DNA from: Galbula dea
Taxonomy: Eukaryota > Chordata > Aves > Piciformes > Galbulidae
Assembly (NCBI GenBank): GCA_013399015.1
Contig: VWZX01009004.1
Coordinates: forward strand, 62,001 to 126,000
Reading direction: 5' to 3'
DNA length: 64,000 nucleotides
Part shown: positions 60,201 to 63,171 of the stretch, one piece after another
How positions within the stretch are numbered: the stretch's first letter is position 1
Layout: each line of letters begins with the position of its first letter
The notes under the pieces: model-generated
Databases searched by the model: none
Told to the model about the DNA's origin: nothing
The model's input: the letters and a program-made list of their open reading frames with translations, nothing else
Position numbers and translations under genes: made by a program

Positions 60201-63171
60201 ATCTCTCCATTATTATATCTTCTAAAGTTATTTAAATTACAAACAGAAAATTATGGAGAAGCAAGACTTTACTCTGATTTTAAATTGCAGGAAATCCTCA
60301 CAATCTGTTGCATCTCTTTGTAATTTAGGTATTTAGGTCTCTGAGGTTCAAAGTTCTTCCTCCATTGAGAAACACTTTTCAGTCAACACAATTCCTAAGT
60401 TACTCTCTTATTATGACTCAGTTTCAAGCAGCTGCCACACAAAATAAAAGGCTATGTTTCTACATTATTTACTATATTTTTGTCTCTTCTTAGCTTACAC
60501 TTTTTTTTTTCTTGTCTAACAGAGCATCCCTGGAAACTATAGATCAGTTATGGATTCTTGTATAAATGTCTGCAGGATCCTTATGGCTCTGAACTGCAAT
60601 GTTGCTAACCCCTCTCAAGTTCAACAAGATGAGACCCTATACCCACTGCAGTCTGCAACTGGTCTTAACAAAAATGACTGCAATTAAATAGAAACCTCTC
60701 AGCTGTACTTAGAGAATTCTTATTCTACAGGGAAACTCTTATTCCATACAATGATTTCTAAAACATAAAGTGAGTAAATGTAGTCTTAAAAATAGCAGAA
60801 TACAGTATTGGGGAGGGGGAGAGTGAAAATCAGAGCAATTACTTTAACTTCGTTACTGTGTGTTTCTTCAGTTTTCATGGCTCCTGACAGGCAGAGCGAG
60901 GTTGCTGGTGAAAAATCCAACAGTTTTTTCCCATAGTTAACAATAATTACTGCTAGTTCATATTCCTTCCATGAACGTAGTGCCTATTAAAGAATCATAA
61001 CATGTAATGTTTCATTATTGTCTACTTATAATTGTCAACATCTATTATTATAAATAGAAATCAACTACTCAATATTTAATTTCATAAAAATAACAAACTA
61101 CAGATCTGTAAAATCATTGGAATTATAGATATGTACCTATGTATTCTGCTTCTGCATAACCTACCCCTCACAGAACAGAAAGATTTAACCTGAAGCATCT
61201 GTTGCTGTGACTGTCATTTTTCCTCTTCTCAGGCACTATTACTATCAAAGAATATAAAAGGTAACTAAATGACCCTCATTTACCCCTCTGGTATCAGGTG
61301 CACATTTGAAAATTGCAGCTGTATTAGCAAAAAGAGTGGTGAAATTTGTTTTTAAAATTATGAAATTTATAAATGAATAGTGTAAGGAGTGTTTTTATAT
61401 GGCTTTATCTTCTTTAGATAGAGCCCTAAAGGCCAAAGTGCTTCTGCTATATGCAAGGTAACTCCATGTTAGGATATGTGTCTTCAGGATACAAAGTAAG
61501 TGTAATGATTACTTTAGGATAAACACAATACATGGCCTGACTGTACGAAAACCATCTACCATGGATTAATCAGATGCATTTGTTATTCACTCATTCTGTT
61601 TGCTATTCTGTATGCTCTTCTGTTGAAATTATCTCTCTAAGGGAAAAAAAAAATAAAATCAGCAGTACAAGCAGACAGTCATTTAGCTGGGGAATCCAAC
61701 AACAAACACGTGCTAAATCAAGGGTCCTAATAGGCTTTATTGCCCTTGATAACCTCCACCTGGGCCCTACCCCATGAGGCCAGGAGATCCCTTTCAGCTC
61801 AGGCTTGAGCCTACAGTCCCTGCCAGCTCCTCTGCAGCAGGAATGCTTCTCTTCAGCGTGCTCCAAACCATGCCTGGGCCTAGCAATGGATCCACTGCTC
61901 TGGATACCTGACACATGGACTGACTCAGCTTGACTTCAGACTGCTCCCAGCATGATGGACCAGCCTGCTGAGCTGTGTCTGACCCTAGCTACCCCTCACC
62001 AAACATGATCCTCACCTGTGGATTGACTTCCCAGCTTCACCTCAGACCTGCCCCACCACTGCAAACTCACTTGATTATCTGGGCTCCTGGTTGAACCTAA
62101 CTGCCAGGTGCTGCCCTGCTAGCTATGGCATCGCCCGTAGCTCCTGGCTCCCCAGCCCTCACTGTGCCCTGACACCACCCTCACAGCCATGAAATAATTG
62201 ATTAATACAAAGAAAATGACAACACTAAGGGTTAAAACACTCATGTCATAGAGAGAATGAAAACTGGGTCTTCTTGCAGTGCACTTTTAAGGATATTTGA
62301 CACTAATCTGGTCTTGTGAGTGAAAGATCCCCAACACAAGGAAATCCCTCAAAGCATCAGCCACAGCTCAGCTTCAGCAGAGCTCTTGGCCCAGGTGTAC
62401 TCAAAGACAGAGGAAAGCTGACCTTTCCAGCATCATGTATTTATCATGGTGGGCACTCTAGCATGTCTCTATACCTGAGGGAAAAAAATCCTACTGGCAC
62501 TATGTTTCTTCTTACCTCACTGAACACATTAAGTATCTGAATCATAAATGTGATCTACAGATATTTATCATGGTTAAAAGTGAAGATGTTTATGTTCCTG
62601 CCAGTATGTGTGACTAAATAGTATAAAGTTTCTTCTATCTATTTAACAAATAAGCCAGATATGCTTACCTGATTAAAACTACAAATATTGCCCATTTCCA
62701 GTAAATAAACTTTTCCATTTATATATTACATAGAGTAATACTGTCTTAATGTAAAACTGTCTTAAATGTAAAACTACACACTATGATATAAAATACAGAT
62801 TTCATGTCATGGACTATAGTTACAGTCTATTTTCTGAACAAATTAAAATTCTCAAATCTATTAAAAAGTCCAAATGTCATTATTATATAAAATGCACTGA
62901 TATAAAGATACTAATAAATATTCCTATAGCTTTACTGTTTAAGAGTGTCTAAGATACCACTTATCTTAGGCTAGCTTACTAATCATTTTTCTTTCAAATG
63001 ACAAGAGATATCTTTAGCTAAGCTGTACCACAATAATGCACACCATACCTTTGCTGTATAAAATGAAGTACAAGCTATCATATGCTGAATACTCTCATAA
63101 CATCCCTCCTGCCTCCTTTGCAAAGTAGCACTTGGAATTTCTTGAAGGACAGCCAAGCACTTAATAAGGAT
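151..63171 (-). CDS. CFAP54: CFAP54-like ciliary central-apparatus protein, C-terminal 2,115 residues, 44 spliced exons (5' partial)
   Basis: Forty-four minus-strand exons, all with GT-AG borders and matching phases, join into one open frame of 2,115 codons ending in TAA at 151-153. A false exon set would be very unlikely to keep frame over 43 junctions. The product is helix-rich with no signal peptide or obvious membrane segment. Recognisable pieces include a GGHWTLLQN motif in w12, ERYTEQVSPLLVYAQ in w14 and DTLRCFRETL in w16. CFAP54/FAP54 is known as a component of the C1d projection of the central pair in motile cilia, with FAP46, FAP74 and FAP221; loss in mouse gives ciliary dyskinesia-type defects. 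The human protein is about 3,100 residues, so roughly the first 1,000 are missing here and should lie above 64000. CFAP46 is the main alternative identity. The coding chain is near certain; the name is a confident recognition, not a search result. Confidence 0.85.
4154..4343 (-). CDS. CFAP54: CFAP54 coding exon w43, coiled-coil segment
   Basis: Codons 2013-2076, acceptor CTTTCAG, consensus donor GAA|GTAAGT, ending in phase 0. LRENLSNLKKQVEMLMQSS has leucines or hydrophobics at heptad spacing and is a likely short coiled coil, followed by a polar linker. The following intron (271-4153, 3,883 bp) is the longest in the window and shows nothing recognised. Confidence 0.9.
5150..5256 (-). CDS. CFAP54: CFAP54 coding exon w42
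   Basis: Found by phase logic between w41 and w43. It starts VLLLYAYNTKPVKISN and ends MSVFSGHLWIPLA plus two bases. The strand-like pattern continues w41. Acceptor TTTTACAG, donor TAG|GTAAAT. The following intron (4344-5149, 806 bp) shows nothing recognised. Confidence 0.88.
6606..6791 (-). CDS. CFAP54: CFAP54 coding exon w41
   Basis: A symmetric 62-codon exon, acceptor GTTTCAG, donor AAG|GTAAAA. Alternating hydrophobic residues (MSHVKIASPDSVIIEAD; SNKEINIQWYIPSLGKPS) suggest beta structure near the C-terminus, unlike the helical body. The initial Met is internal. The following intron (5257-6605, 1,349 bp) shows nothing recognised. Confidence 0.9.
9304..9509 (-). CDS. CFAP54: CFAP54 coding exon w40
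   Basis: Codons 1847-1915, ending in phase 0 at GAG|GTACTT. A Ser/Pro/Gly-rich start is followed by GIALRIAEMHSFLKKHLFEY and by ENFPEELHIELPLG. The acceptor is TTTAAAG. It is the only frame linking w39 and w41; the two alternatives stop early. The following intron (6792-9303, 2,512 bp) shows nothing recognised. Confidence 0.91.
9931..10131 (-). CDS. CFAP54: CFAP54 coding exon w39
   Basis: Codons 1780-1846. The first 45 residues are Ser/Thr/Gln/Lys-rich and probably disordered, then ITWVHLLHYQSYLKRLYN folds as helix. Acceptor TTTGCAG, donor TTG|GTATGT. Solo LTR A starts 58 bp upstream of the acceptor. The following intron (9510-9930, 421 bp) shows nothing recognised. Confidence 0.9.
10190..10765 (+). 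mobile_element. Solo LTR A, ERVL-like endogenous retrovirus, 5-bp target-site duplication AAAAG
   Basis: A 576-bp element starting TGTAGTGGTTT and ending CCAAACCATCACA. It is flanked by perfect AAAAG duplications at 10185-10189 and 10766-10770. The first and last 20 bases are imperfect inverted repeats. A TATAAATA box lies about 110 bp in, followed by a C/T-rich tract. The start resembles ERVL/MaLR-type LTRs, and a 5-bp duplication fits ERVL. No internal viral sequence remains. It is antisense to CFAP54 and paralogous to LTR B. Confidence 0.88.
10301..10308 (+). promoter_or_regulatory. TATA box of solo LTR A
   Basis: TATAAATA, 111 bp into the LTR, at the same relative place as in LTR B. If active it would drive transcription antisense to CFAP54. 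Activity is inference only. Confidence 0.5.
10967..10988 (+). repeat. CT-rich microsatellite
   Basis: CTCTCTCTCTTTCTCTCTCT-type run of about 20 bp, 200 bp beyond solo LTR A. Confidence 0.75.
12240..12325 (+). repeat. G/T-rich low-complexity tract
   Basis: GTTTG/TTTGG words similar to the tract at 17.1 kb, in the intron upstream of w39, shorter and without the long G run. Confidence 0.75.
12800..12941 (-). CDS. CFAP54: CFAP54 coding exon w38
   Basis: Codons 1733-1779 plus one base. Contains VSQAALASLLLIGMKSVKD and ends DLLASYRDFLL. The donor TGG|GTATTC is weak, and the frame runs open for several codons beyond it; it was chosen because it is in phase with w39. The following intron (10132-12799, 2,668 bp) carries solo LTR A, a CT run and a G/T-rich tract. 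Confidence 0.86.
13469..13561 (-). CDS. CFAP54: CFAP54 coding exon w37
   Basis: A symmetric 31-codon exon between TATTTTAG and CAG|GTTGGT (weak donor). Reads ISSGDLSFPEEAL, then SEGYKVQAWIAVRAATQ. The following intron (12942-13468, 527 bp) shows nothing recognised. Confidence 0.9.
14325..14430 (-). CDS. CFAP54: CFAP54 coding exon w36
   Basis: Completes a Glu codon, then reads IRRSYLEIALLYLHFATN and ends in phase 0 at AAC|GTATGT. The R-R-S-Y-L-E-I-A-L-L helix looks conserved. Acceptor CTTACAG. The following intron (13562-14324, 763 bp) shows nothing recognised. Confidence 0.92.
15086..15650 (-). mobile_element. CR1 LINE 3' part in sense orientation to CFAP54
   Basis: On the plus strand this reads as the reverse complement of a CR1 3' end, from GTAGTTTGGGTCGGAAAGGA at 15102 through GACCAGGTTGCTCAGAGCCC and AACAACCCCAACTCTCTCAA to CTGGACACAGTACTCCAGGA. 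The minus-strand frame keeps LIYSALVRPLLEYCVQLW but has a frameshift afterwards. It lies in the intron between w35 and w36. Confidence 0.9.
16937..17045 (-). CDS. CFAP54: CFAP54 coding exon w35
   Basis: A 109-bp exon with two split bases at each end, reading KVERQVTEAANNK then SRAVKTLLEAIQLSQQHDQ. Acceptor TTTTTCAG, donor TGA|GTAAGA. The following intron (14431-16936, 2,506 bp) holds the sense-oriented CR1 at 15.1-15.65 kb. Confidence 0.91.
17078..17262 (+). repeat. G/T-rich low-complexity tract with an 11-G run
   Basis: About 185 bases almost free of A and C, built from TTTGG and GTTTG words, with a run of 11 G at 17219-17229. It lies 32 bp upstream (in transcript terms) of exon w35. In the gene's sense strand it is C/A-rich. 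The several long frames through it are artefacts of composition. Confidence 0.9.
17832..18419 (+). mobile_element. Solo LTR B, same family as LTR A, 5-bp target-site duplication GGACC
   Basis: A 588-bp element starting TGTAATGGTTTGACCCAGGC and ending AACCATCACA, flanked by perfect GGACC duplications at 17827-17831 and 18420-18424. It shares with LTR A the termini, the GTAACCAG repeats, the TATA box, a CTCGCTCTCTT stretch, a long C/T tract and the G-rich 3' part, with many substitutions and indels. Different duplications show the two are separate insertions, not the ends of one provirus. Confidence 0.88.
17930..17937 (+). promoter_or_regulatory. TATA box of solo LTR B
   Basis: TATAAATA, 98 bp into the LTR, followed by purine-rich sequence and the shared CTCGCTCTCTT stretch. 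Any promoter activity is inferred. Confidence 0.5.
18969..19124 (-). CDS. CFAP54: CFAP54 coding exon w34
   Basis: Codons 1578-1629 plus one base. The TTGTTAG acceptor follows a long T-rich tract; donor TAG|GTAAAT. TPR-like helices include DALKHLESALKLCRASATR and DMEVELLFQI. The following intron (17046-18968, 1,923 bp) carries solo LTR B and the G/T-rich tract. Confidence 0.92.
19127..19198 (+). repeat. A-rich tract adjoining exon w34
   Basis: A-rich on plus, so T-rich in the gene's sense. It directly supplies the long pyrimidine tract of the w34 acceptor at 19125-19126. Confidence 0.85.
20531..20657 (-). CDS. CFAP54: CFAP54 coding exon w33
   Basis: Codons 1536-1577 plus one base, acceptor TTTATAG, donor TGG|GTAAGA. 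It contains IFVCGEPIEQQIED and LVLPIKNIYLPHINLLAQ. The following intron (19125-20530, 1,406 bp) begins beside an A-rich tract and includes a 121-codon plus-strand ORF that I reject as a gene. Confidence 0.9.
20809..20964 (-). CDS. CFAP54: CFAP54 coding exon w32
   Basis: A symmetric 52-codon exon, acceptor TTCTAG, donor GAA|GTAAAG. The peptide has KSSLKLFICYQTPLQRRE. The frame stays open through the whole following intron (20658-20808, 151 bp), so the donor rests on phase with w33 and on the site itself. An upstream alternative (GAGG|GTATTT) breaks phase. Confidence 0.83.
21912..22097 (-). CDS. CFAP54: CFAP54 coding exon w31
   Basis: A symmetric 62-codon exon with CAAACAG acceptor and GCA|GTGAGT donor. 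It reads NIIGLLQEDT, then ASLTLVKSMLLLSDILTLQ, and ends AHELTIKA. The leucine-rich helices match the surrounding array. The following intron (20965-21911, 947 bp) shows nothing recognised. Confidence 0.92.
22290..22447 (-). CDS. CFAP54: CFAP54 coding exon w30
   Basis: Codons 1369-1421, ending in phase 0 at CAG|GTTTGA, a non-standard donor. Glutamate-rich helices include ETEAEMMVQAAILDLQEK and end AGIKLLLQ. The following intron (22098-22289) is 192 bp. Confidence 0.89.
23324..23462 (-). CDS. CFAP54: CFAP54 coding exon w29
   Basis: Codons 1323-1368 plus one base. Acceptor TTATTAG, donor AAG|GTATGA. A loop (DSYVGDVQLPHTITAQ) leads into the helix INIHLWLRCRTMLVTALV. The following intron (22448-23323, 876 bp) shows nothing recognised. 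Confidence 0.9.
24301..24403 (-). CDS. CFAP54: CFAP54 coding exon w28
   Basis: Begins on the last base of a Ser codon shared with w27 and ends in phase 0 at TTG|GTATGT. It reads VALAFSAIQLLQDAKIFR then ARNEVECL. The acceptor (TATCACAG) has a weak pyrimidine tract. The following intron (23463-24300, 838 bp) shows nothing recognised. Confidence 0.9.
28259..28428 (-). CDS. CFAP54: CFAP54 coding exon w27
   Basis: Codons 1232-1287 plus two bases, acceptor TTCTCTAG, consensus donor CAG|GTAAGT. A long helix hairpin includes VLIDAKLQLAAIFQQRHQAA. The following intron (24404-28258, 3,855 bp) is one of the two longest and holds only scattered A-rich stretches. Confidence 0.92.
28473..29312 (+). mobile_element. 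Decayed CR1 LINE fragment (reverse-transcriptase region), internally deleted
   Basis: Frames at 28491-28907 encode the CR1 palm region, including YLDFSKTIDTVSHEIL. Further on, the region of the FADD box is degenerate (reads near FTEAK, then a stop), and about 300 bp are missing, so the sequence jumps to the GTGAGGCCACACC block near 29068. It ends around 29312 without a CR1 tail. It is antisense to the host gene and begins 45 bp upstream of the w27 acceptor. Confidence 0.88.
29844..29938 (-). CDS. CFAP54: CFAP54 coding exon w26
   Basis: Starts with two bases completing a Val codon and ends in phase 0 at AAG|GTAATT. The peptide DRMVKLIDCKDELNMAML is a charged helix. The acceptor TTTGACAG has a poor pyrimidine tract. 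The following intron (28429-29843, 1,415 bp) contains a decayed CR1 reverse-transcriptase piece. Confidence 0.88.
29969..30039 (+). mobile_element. CR1 3'-tail fragment next to exon w26
   Basis: Matches the CR1 3' end: GGTTGGACTCTATGATCTTA then CTTTTCCAACCTAAACAATT and CCATGATTTTATGATAA. About 70 bp survive, starting 30 bp upstream of the w26 splice acceptor. Confidence 0.78.
30336..30552 (-). CDS. CFAP54: CFAP54 coding exon w25
   Basis: Codons 1128-1199 plus one base. Acceptor CTTGTAG, donor AAG|GTAAAT. A helical first part (LTLAKMHLLICLSATINN) is followed by a polar, Asn/Ser-rich tail that is probably a loop. The following intron (29939-30335, 397 bp) contains a CR1 3' tail starting 30 bp from the w26 acceptor. 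Confidence 0.91.
31930..31983 (-). CDS. CFAP54: CFAP54 coding exon w24 (54 bp, symmetric)
   Basis: The smallest exon, 18 codons, phase 0 to 0, reading LQKFDSSKSLLSVTNLQ between good sites (TTTTACAG and CAG|GTAAAA). Skipping it would keep the frame, so it could be alternatively spliced. The following intron (30553-31929, 1,377 bp) shows nothing recognised. Confidence 0.84.
33500..34345 (-). repeat. GC-rich degenerate interspersed repeat, unclassified (possible old LTR)
   Basis: A patch much richer in C/G than its surroundings, densest at 33.94-34.34 kb, with repeated CTGGCCCAGCC-like words. The stretch near 33.95-34.03 kb resembles the one near 61.73-61.79 kb (CATGGGGT and nearby words on minus). 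A 93-codon plus-strand frame is proline-rich by composition only. Orientation is a guess. Confidence 0.4.
34619..34741 (-). CDS. CFAP54: CFAP54 coding exon w23
   Basis: A symmetric 41-codon exon containing LTDIGFFTEAFHELSLLN and IPWKIPAGYRRIEEMK, a well-ordered hydrophobic stretch. Acceptor TTTCACAG, donor AAG|GTAAAC. The following intron (31984-34618, 2,635 bp) contains a GC-rich degenerate repeat at 33.9-34.3 kb. Confidence 0.92.
35201..35262 (+). repeat. A/C-rich low-complexity tract
   Basis: A12 followed by AAC and AAACC words, in the intron between w22 and w23. Confidence 0.8.
35467..35516 (-). mobile_element. Short CR1 3'-end fragment
   Basis: GTTGGAAGGGACCTCAAAGA followed by TCATCTAGTTCCA is the reverse complement of the CR1 3' terminal box. 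Only about 50 bp are recognisable, in the intron between w22 and w23. Confidence 0.75.
35845..35931 (-). CDS. CFAP54: CFAP54 coding exon w22
   Basis: A symmetric 29-codon exon reading ILPLFTLYQYIVSEICKD, then PVKCIEGRILK. Acceptor CCTACAG, donor AAG|GTAATC. The following intron (34742-35844, 1,103 bp) holds an A-rich tract at 35.2 kb and a short CR1 3' end at 35.47 kb. Confidence 0.9.
38049..38231 (-). CDS. CFAP54: CFAP54 coding exon w21
   Basis: Codons 979-1039, phase 0 to 0, with TTTCAG and ATA|GTAAGT. The peptide includes YETNVLIPGVDLFSDRYRAD and a helix ending LHCEKQNLI. The following intron (35932-38048, 2,117 bp) contains a pyrimidine-rich stretch at about 37.25-37.35 kb and no element I can name. 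Confidence 0.91.
40410..40476 (-). CDS. CFAP54: CFAP54 coding exon w20
   Basis: A 67-bp exon with one shared base at its start, ending in phase 0 at AAG|GTAAGA. It reads KMRLRAKYCYFSAMLFK, a basic amphipathic helix continuing w19. The following intron (38232-40409, 2,178 bp) shows nothing recognised. Confidence 0.88.
42031..42237 (-). CDS. CFAP54: CFAP54 coding exon w19, TPR-like helices
   Basis: Codons 887-955. Opens AAFKYWCQALDETLNIADAL, with the A-x-x-x-W/Y-x-x-A-L pattern of a TPR helix, and ends AAVLVAKIA. Acceptor TTACAG, consensus donor GTAAGT. The following intron (40477-42030, 1,554 bp) shows nothing recognised. Confidence 0.93.
42680..42767 (-). CDS. CFAP54: CFAP54 coding exon w18
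   Basis: An 88-bp exon with two split bases at each end, reading INNQRDLKVQALHELGNLHF then YAGNK. This and w19 form a TPR-like helix pair. Acceptor AACAG; donor AAG|GTACAT is weak. The following intron (42238-42679, 442 bp) shows nothing recognised. Confidence 0.9.
43559..43756 (-). CDS. CFAP54: CFAP54 coding exon w17
   Basis: Begins NAGRAISSHSFSK, then KRRLEFNVGAELIFLPTP and a Pro/Ser-rich section ending SYEKTI plus one base. The strand-like LEFNVGAELIFLP and following loop suggest a break in the helical array. Acceptor ATCTAG, donor TTG|GTAATG. The following intron (42768-43558, 791 bp) shows nothing recognised. Confidence 0.91.
44252..44404 (-). CDS. CFAP54: CFAP54 coding exon w16, DTLRCFRETL motif
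   Basis: Codons 741-791. Acceptor TTTTAG, donor AAG|GTAAGT. The basic, strongly helical peptide contains DTLRCFRETLQKSKYHSR and then HSRKLLSLFLAHTQ, which I recognise as a conserved stretch of the family. The following intron (43757-44251, 495 bp) shows nothing recognised. Confidence 0.93.
45418..45532 (-). CDS. CFAP54: CFAP54 coding exon w15
   Basis: Found by phase logic between w14 and w16. Starts in phase 0 with MSCRNYIWKKLQLPVAHS after TTTTTAG and ends NYYT plus one base at CAG|GTTAAA, a weak donor. The methionine is internal, not a start. The following intron (44405-45417, 1,013 bp) shows nothing recognised. Confidence 0.85.
46802..46937 (-). CDS. CFAP54: CFAP54 coding exon w14
   Basis: Reads ERYTEQVSPLLVYAQSQLL after one shared base and ends FAHK at AAG|GTGAAC. 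The frame stays open past this donor into the intron, but only this site is in phase with w15. The following intron (45533-46801, 1,269 bp) shows nothing recognised. Confidence 0.92.
47034..47257 (-). CDS. CFAP54: CFAP54 coding exon w13
   Basis: Codons 583-656 plus two bases. Acceptor TGTAG, consensus donor GTAAGT. An acidic, serine-containing loop (SIMDENGGSDFHPQSP) leads into helices including KTIELLYQMKKWEALVHIA. The last two bases pair with w14 to give His. The following intron (46938-47033) is 96 bp, the shortest in the window. Confidence 0.93.
47469..47696 (-). CDS. CFAP54: CFAP54 coding exon w12, GGHWTLLQN motif
   Basis: Codons 507-582, phase 0 to 0, acceptor CCTAG, donor ACG|GTAAAA. 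It opens VLAHRGGHWTLLQNACREL and later has LPFYLASDMIIDMITDLQ. I regard this as the most diagnostic exon for CFAP54. The following intron (47258-47468, 211 bp) is too short to hold an element. Confidence 0.93.
48393..48568 (-). CDS. CFAP54: CFAP54 coding exon w11
   Basis: Codons 448-506, ending in phase 0 at GCA|GTAAGA. The first half is charged and Ser/Thr-rich, continuing the low-complexity linker of w10. The second half returns to helix (KECSQFLSNTILLEHFTKIF). The following intron (47697-48392, 696 bp) shows nothing recognised. Confidence 0.9.
50298..50434 (-). CDS. CFAP54: CFAP54 coding exon w10
   Basis: Starts YNILNPEIFSLNNSGTVVV and continues into a Pro/Thr/Glu-rich stretch that is probably disordered. 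Acceptor CTGCAG. The donor is CTT|GTAAGA, with a non-consensus last exon base but a good intron part. One base is shared with w11. The following intron (48569-50297, 1,729 bp) shows nothing recognised. Confidence 0.86.
50834..51064 (-). CDS. CFAP54: CFAP54 coding exon w9
   Basis: At 231 bp this is the longest exon in the window, codons 325-401. Acceptor GTTTAG, donor CAG|GTATAT. It contains NQKKFHQMCLEEMPWRSQM and then a helix ending GSQHLDR, which looks typical of the conserved body of the protein. The following intron (50435-50833, 399 bp) is short with nothing recognised. Confidence 0.92.
51490..51572 (+). repeat. A/C-rich low-complexity tract
   Basis: AAAC, AAACC and CACAAAA words over about 80 bp in the intron between w8 and w9. 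No TE body is attached. Confidence 0.8.
52311..52459 (-). CDS. CFAP54: CFAP54 coding exon w8, lysine/proline-rich linker
   Basis: Codons 276-324 plus two bases, starting in phase 0 after TTTAAAG and ending AAG|GTAAAT. The peptide is strongly basic, with near-repeats (SPLKKPEASTLKKPKKEAL) and several Ser-Pro pairs, unlike the helical exons around it. A second frame stays open for about 30 codons, but only this frame connects w7 and w9. The following intron (51065-52310, 1,246 bp) contains an A/C-rich tract at 51.49-51.57 kb. Confidence 0.87.
53416..53527 (-). CDS. CFAP54: CFAP54 coding exon w7
   Basis: Starts on the third base of a codon split with w6 and ends in phase 0 at AAA|GTGAGT. The peptide RNNHLLCISGISTEETISP and the glycine/threonine-rich stretch after it suggest a disordered linker, not a helix. 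Acceptor GTCAG. The following intron (52460-53415, 956 bp) shows nothing recognised. Confidence 0.86.
53878..54606 (+). mobile_element. Young 5'-truncated CR1 LINE with open ORF2 C-terminus
   Basis: Typical avian CR1 3' part, antisense to CFAP54. The reading frame is open from about 53890 to the TAG at 54519-54521, with the CR1 ORF2 C-terminal motifs LYSALVRPHLEYCVQFWAP and ERVQRRATKLVRGL. The 3' end has the usual GACTAGATGATCTTGAGGGT box and a short ATTCTGTG tandem tail. The catalytic reverse-transcriptase part is absent, so it is a dead 5'-truncated copy, but it is little decayed and hence recent relative to the others here. Confidence 0.93.
55103..55229 (-). CDS. CFAP54: CFAP54 coding exon w6
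   Basis: Codons 196-237, with two bases at each end completing split codons. Acceptor GTTGCAG, donor AAG|GTAGAT. The peptide reads MKFRKKSRFLEFFVQVLHK and continues through an EWAGNVQTYLK helix. The following intron (53528-55102, 1,575 bp) carries the young CR1 at 53.88-54.61 kb in antisense orientation. Confidence 0.9.
56293..56446 (-). CDS. CFAP54: CFAP54 coding exon w5
   Basis: Codons 145-195 plus one base. Acceptor ATTCCAG, donor AAG|GTAGGA. It begins VEFLLYTIIACHNGFDLVID and ends SDSAYRE, with a hydrophobic helix at its start. The following intron (55230-56292, 1,063 bp) shows nothing recognised. Confidence 0.9.
56835..56955 (+). repeat. AT-rich tract
   Basis: Imperfect ATA/TATA words over about 120 bp, in the intron between w4 and w5. 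Nothing else recognised. Confidence 0.65.
57721..57791 (-). CDS. CFAP54: CFAP54 coding exon w4 (short, weak donor)
   Basis: At 71 bp this is the second smallest conventional-phase exon apart from w20 and w24. It is the only segment between w3 and w5 that I found satisfying both neighbours' phases. It reads IGKYLMAEVFSVAEIAYL and ends SFW before VEFLLY of w5. The acceptor (TTTTCAG) is good; the donor TGG|GTACAA is weak, and the frame runs on open for 14 more codons into the intron. The following intron (56447-57720, 1,274 bp) contains an AT-rich tract near 56.9 kb. Confidence 0.74.
58066..58706 (+). mobile_element. Old, decayed CR1 LINE copy
   Basis: CR1 landmarks in order: AGCAGTGTGCCC at 58090, CTTGTGAGGCCACATCTAGA at 58219, GGAACAGGTTTCCC near 58549, and CTTCCAACCTAAATTATTTT at the 3' end. 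Frames are broken by many indels. A 12-bp tandem repeat has expanded inside it at 58154-58193. Antisense to CFAP54. Confidence 0.82.
58154..58193 (+). repeat. 12-bp tandem repeat, 3.3 copies
   Basis: Three exact copies of AAGGTCATGGTC followed by AAGG, inside the old CR1. A CR1 would normally have a single copy of similar sequence here, so this is a local expansion. Confidence 0.9.
59445..59541 (-). CDS. CFAP54: CFAP54 coding exon w3
   Basis: Codons 89-120 plus one base. Acceptor ATTTCAG, donor CAG|GTAGGT. The peptide contains KSHLAAMEKAAENLNALE, an amphipathic helix. A second GT four bases further on (GTAG|GTGTAG) would change the phase and has no matching partner exon. The following intron (57792-59444, 1,653 bp) holds an old CR1 at 58.07-58.70 kb. 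Confidence 0.86.
60843..60983 (-). CDS. CFAP54: CFAP54 coding exon w2
   Basis: Codons 42-88, phase 0 to 0, beginning ALRSWKEYELAVIIVNYGKK. The acceptor is TTTAATAG. The donor chosen is AAA|GTAATT; an in-frame alternative GAA|GTTAAA lies 6 nt upstream and would drop two residues. The following intron (59542-60842, 1,301 bp) shows no recognised element. Confidence 0.87.
61680..62195 (-). repeat. GC-rich degenerate interspersed repeat with AATAAA, unclassified
   Basis: C-rich on plus. On minus it contains CATGGGGTAGGGCCCAGG followed 20 bp later by GGGCAATAAAGCC (AATAAA at 61736-61741), which looks like the 3' part of an LTR-type element. It lies in the intron between w1 and w2. Similar to the 34-kb patch. 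Confidence 0.42.
63049..63171 (-). CDS. CFAP54: CFAP54 coding exon w1 (most 5' exon in window)
   Basis: Codons 1-41 of the visible part. The exon follows a TTTACAG acceptor and ends AAG|GTATGG, phase 0 at both ends. The peptide includes LIKCLAVLQEIPSATLQRR and ends SFYTAK. Earlier exons lie beyond the window. The following intron (60984-63048, 2,065 bp) holds the C-rich patch near 62 kb and is otherwise AT-rich with nothing recognised. Confidence 0.88.

Noticed and set aside
61603..61914. 103-codon minus-strand ORF
   Set aside because: It lies in the C-rich repeat-like patch between w1 and w2. w1 and w2 already join in phase without it, and no acceptor/donor pair fits.
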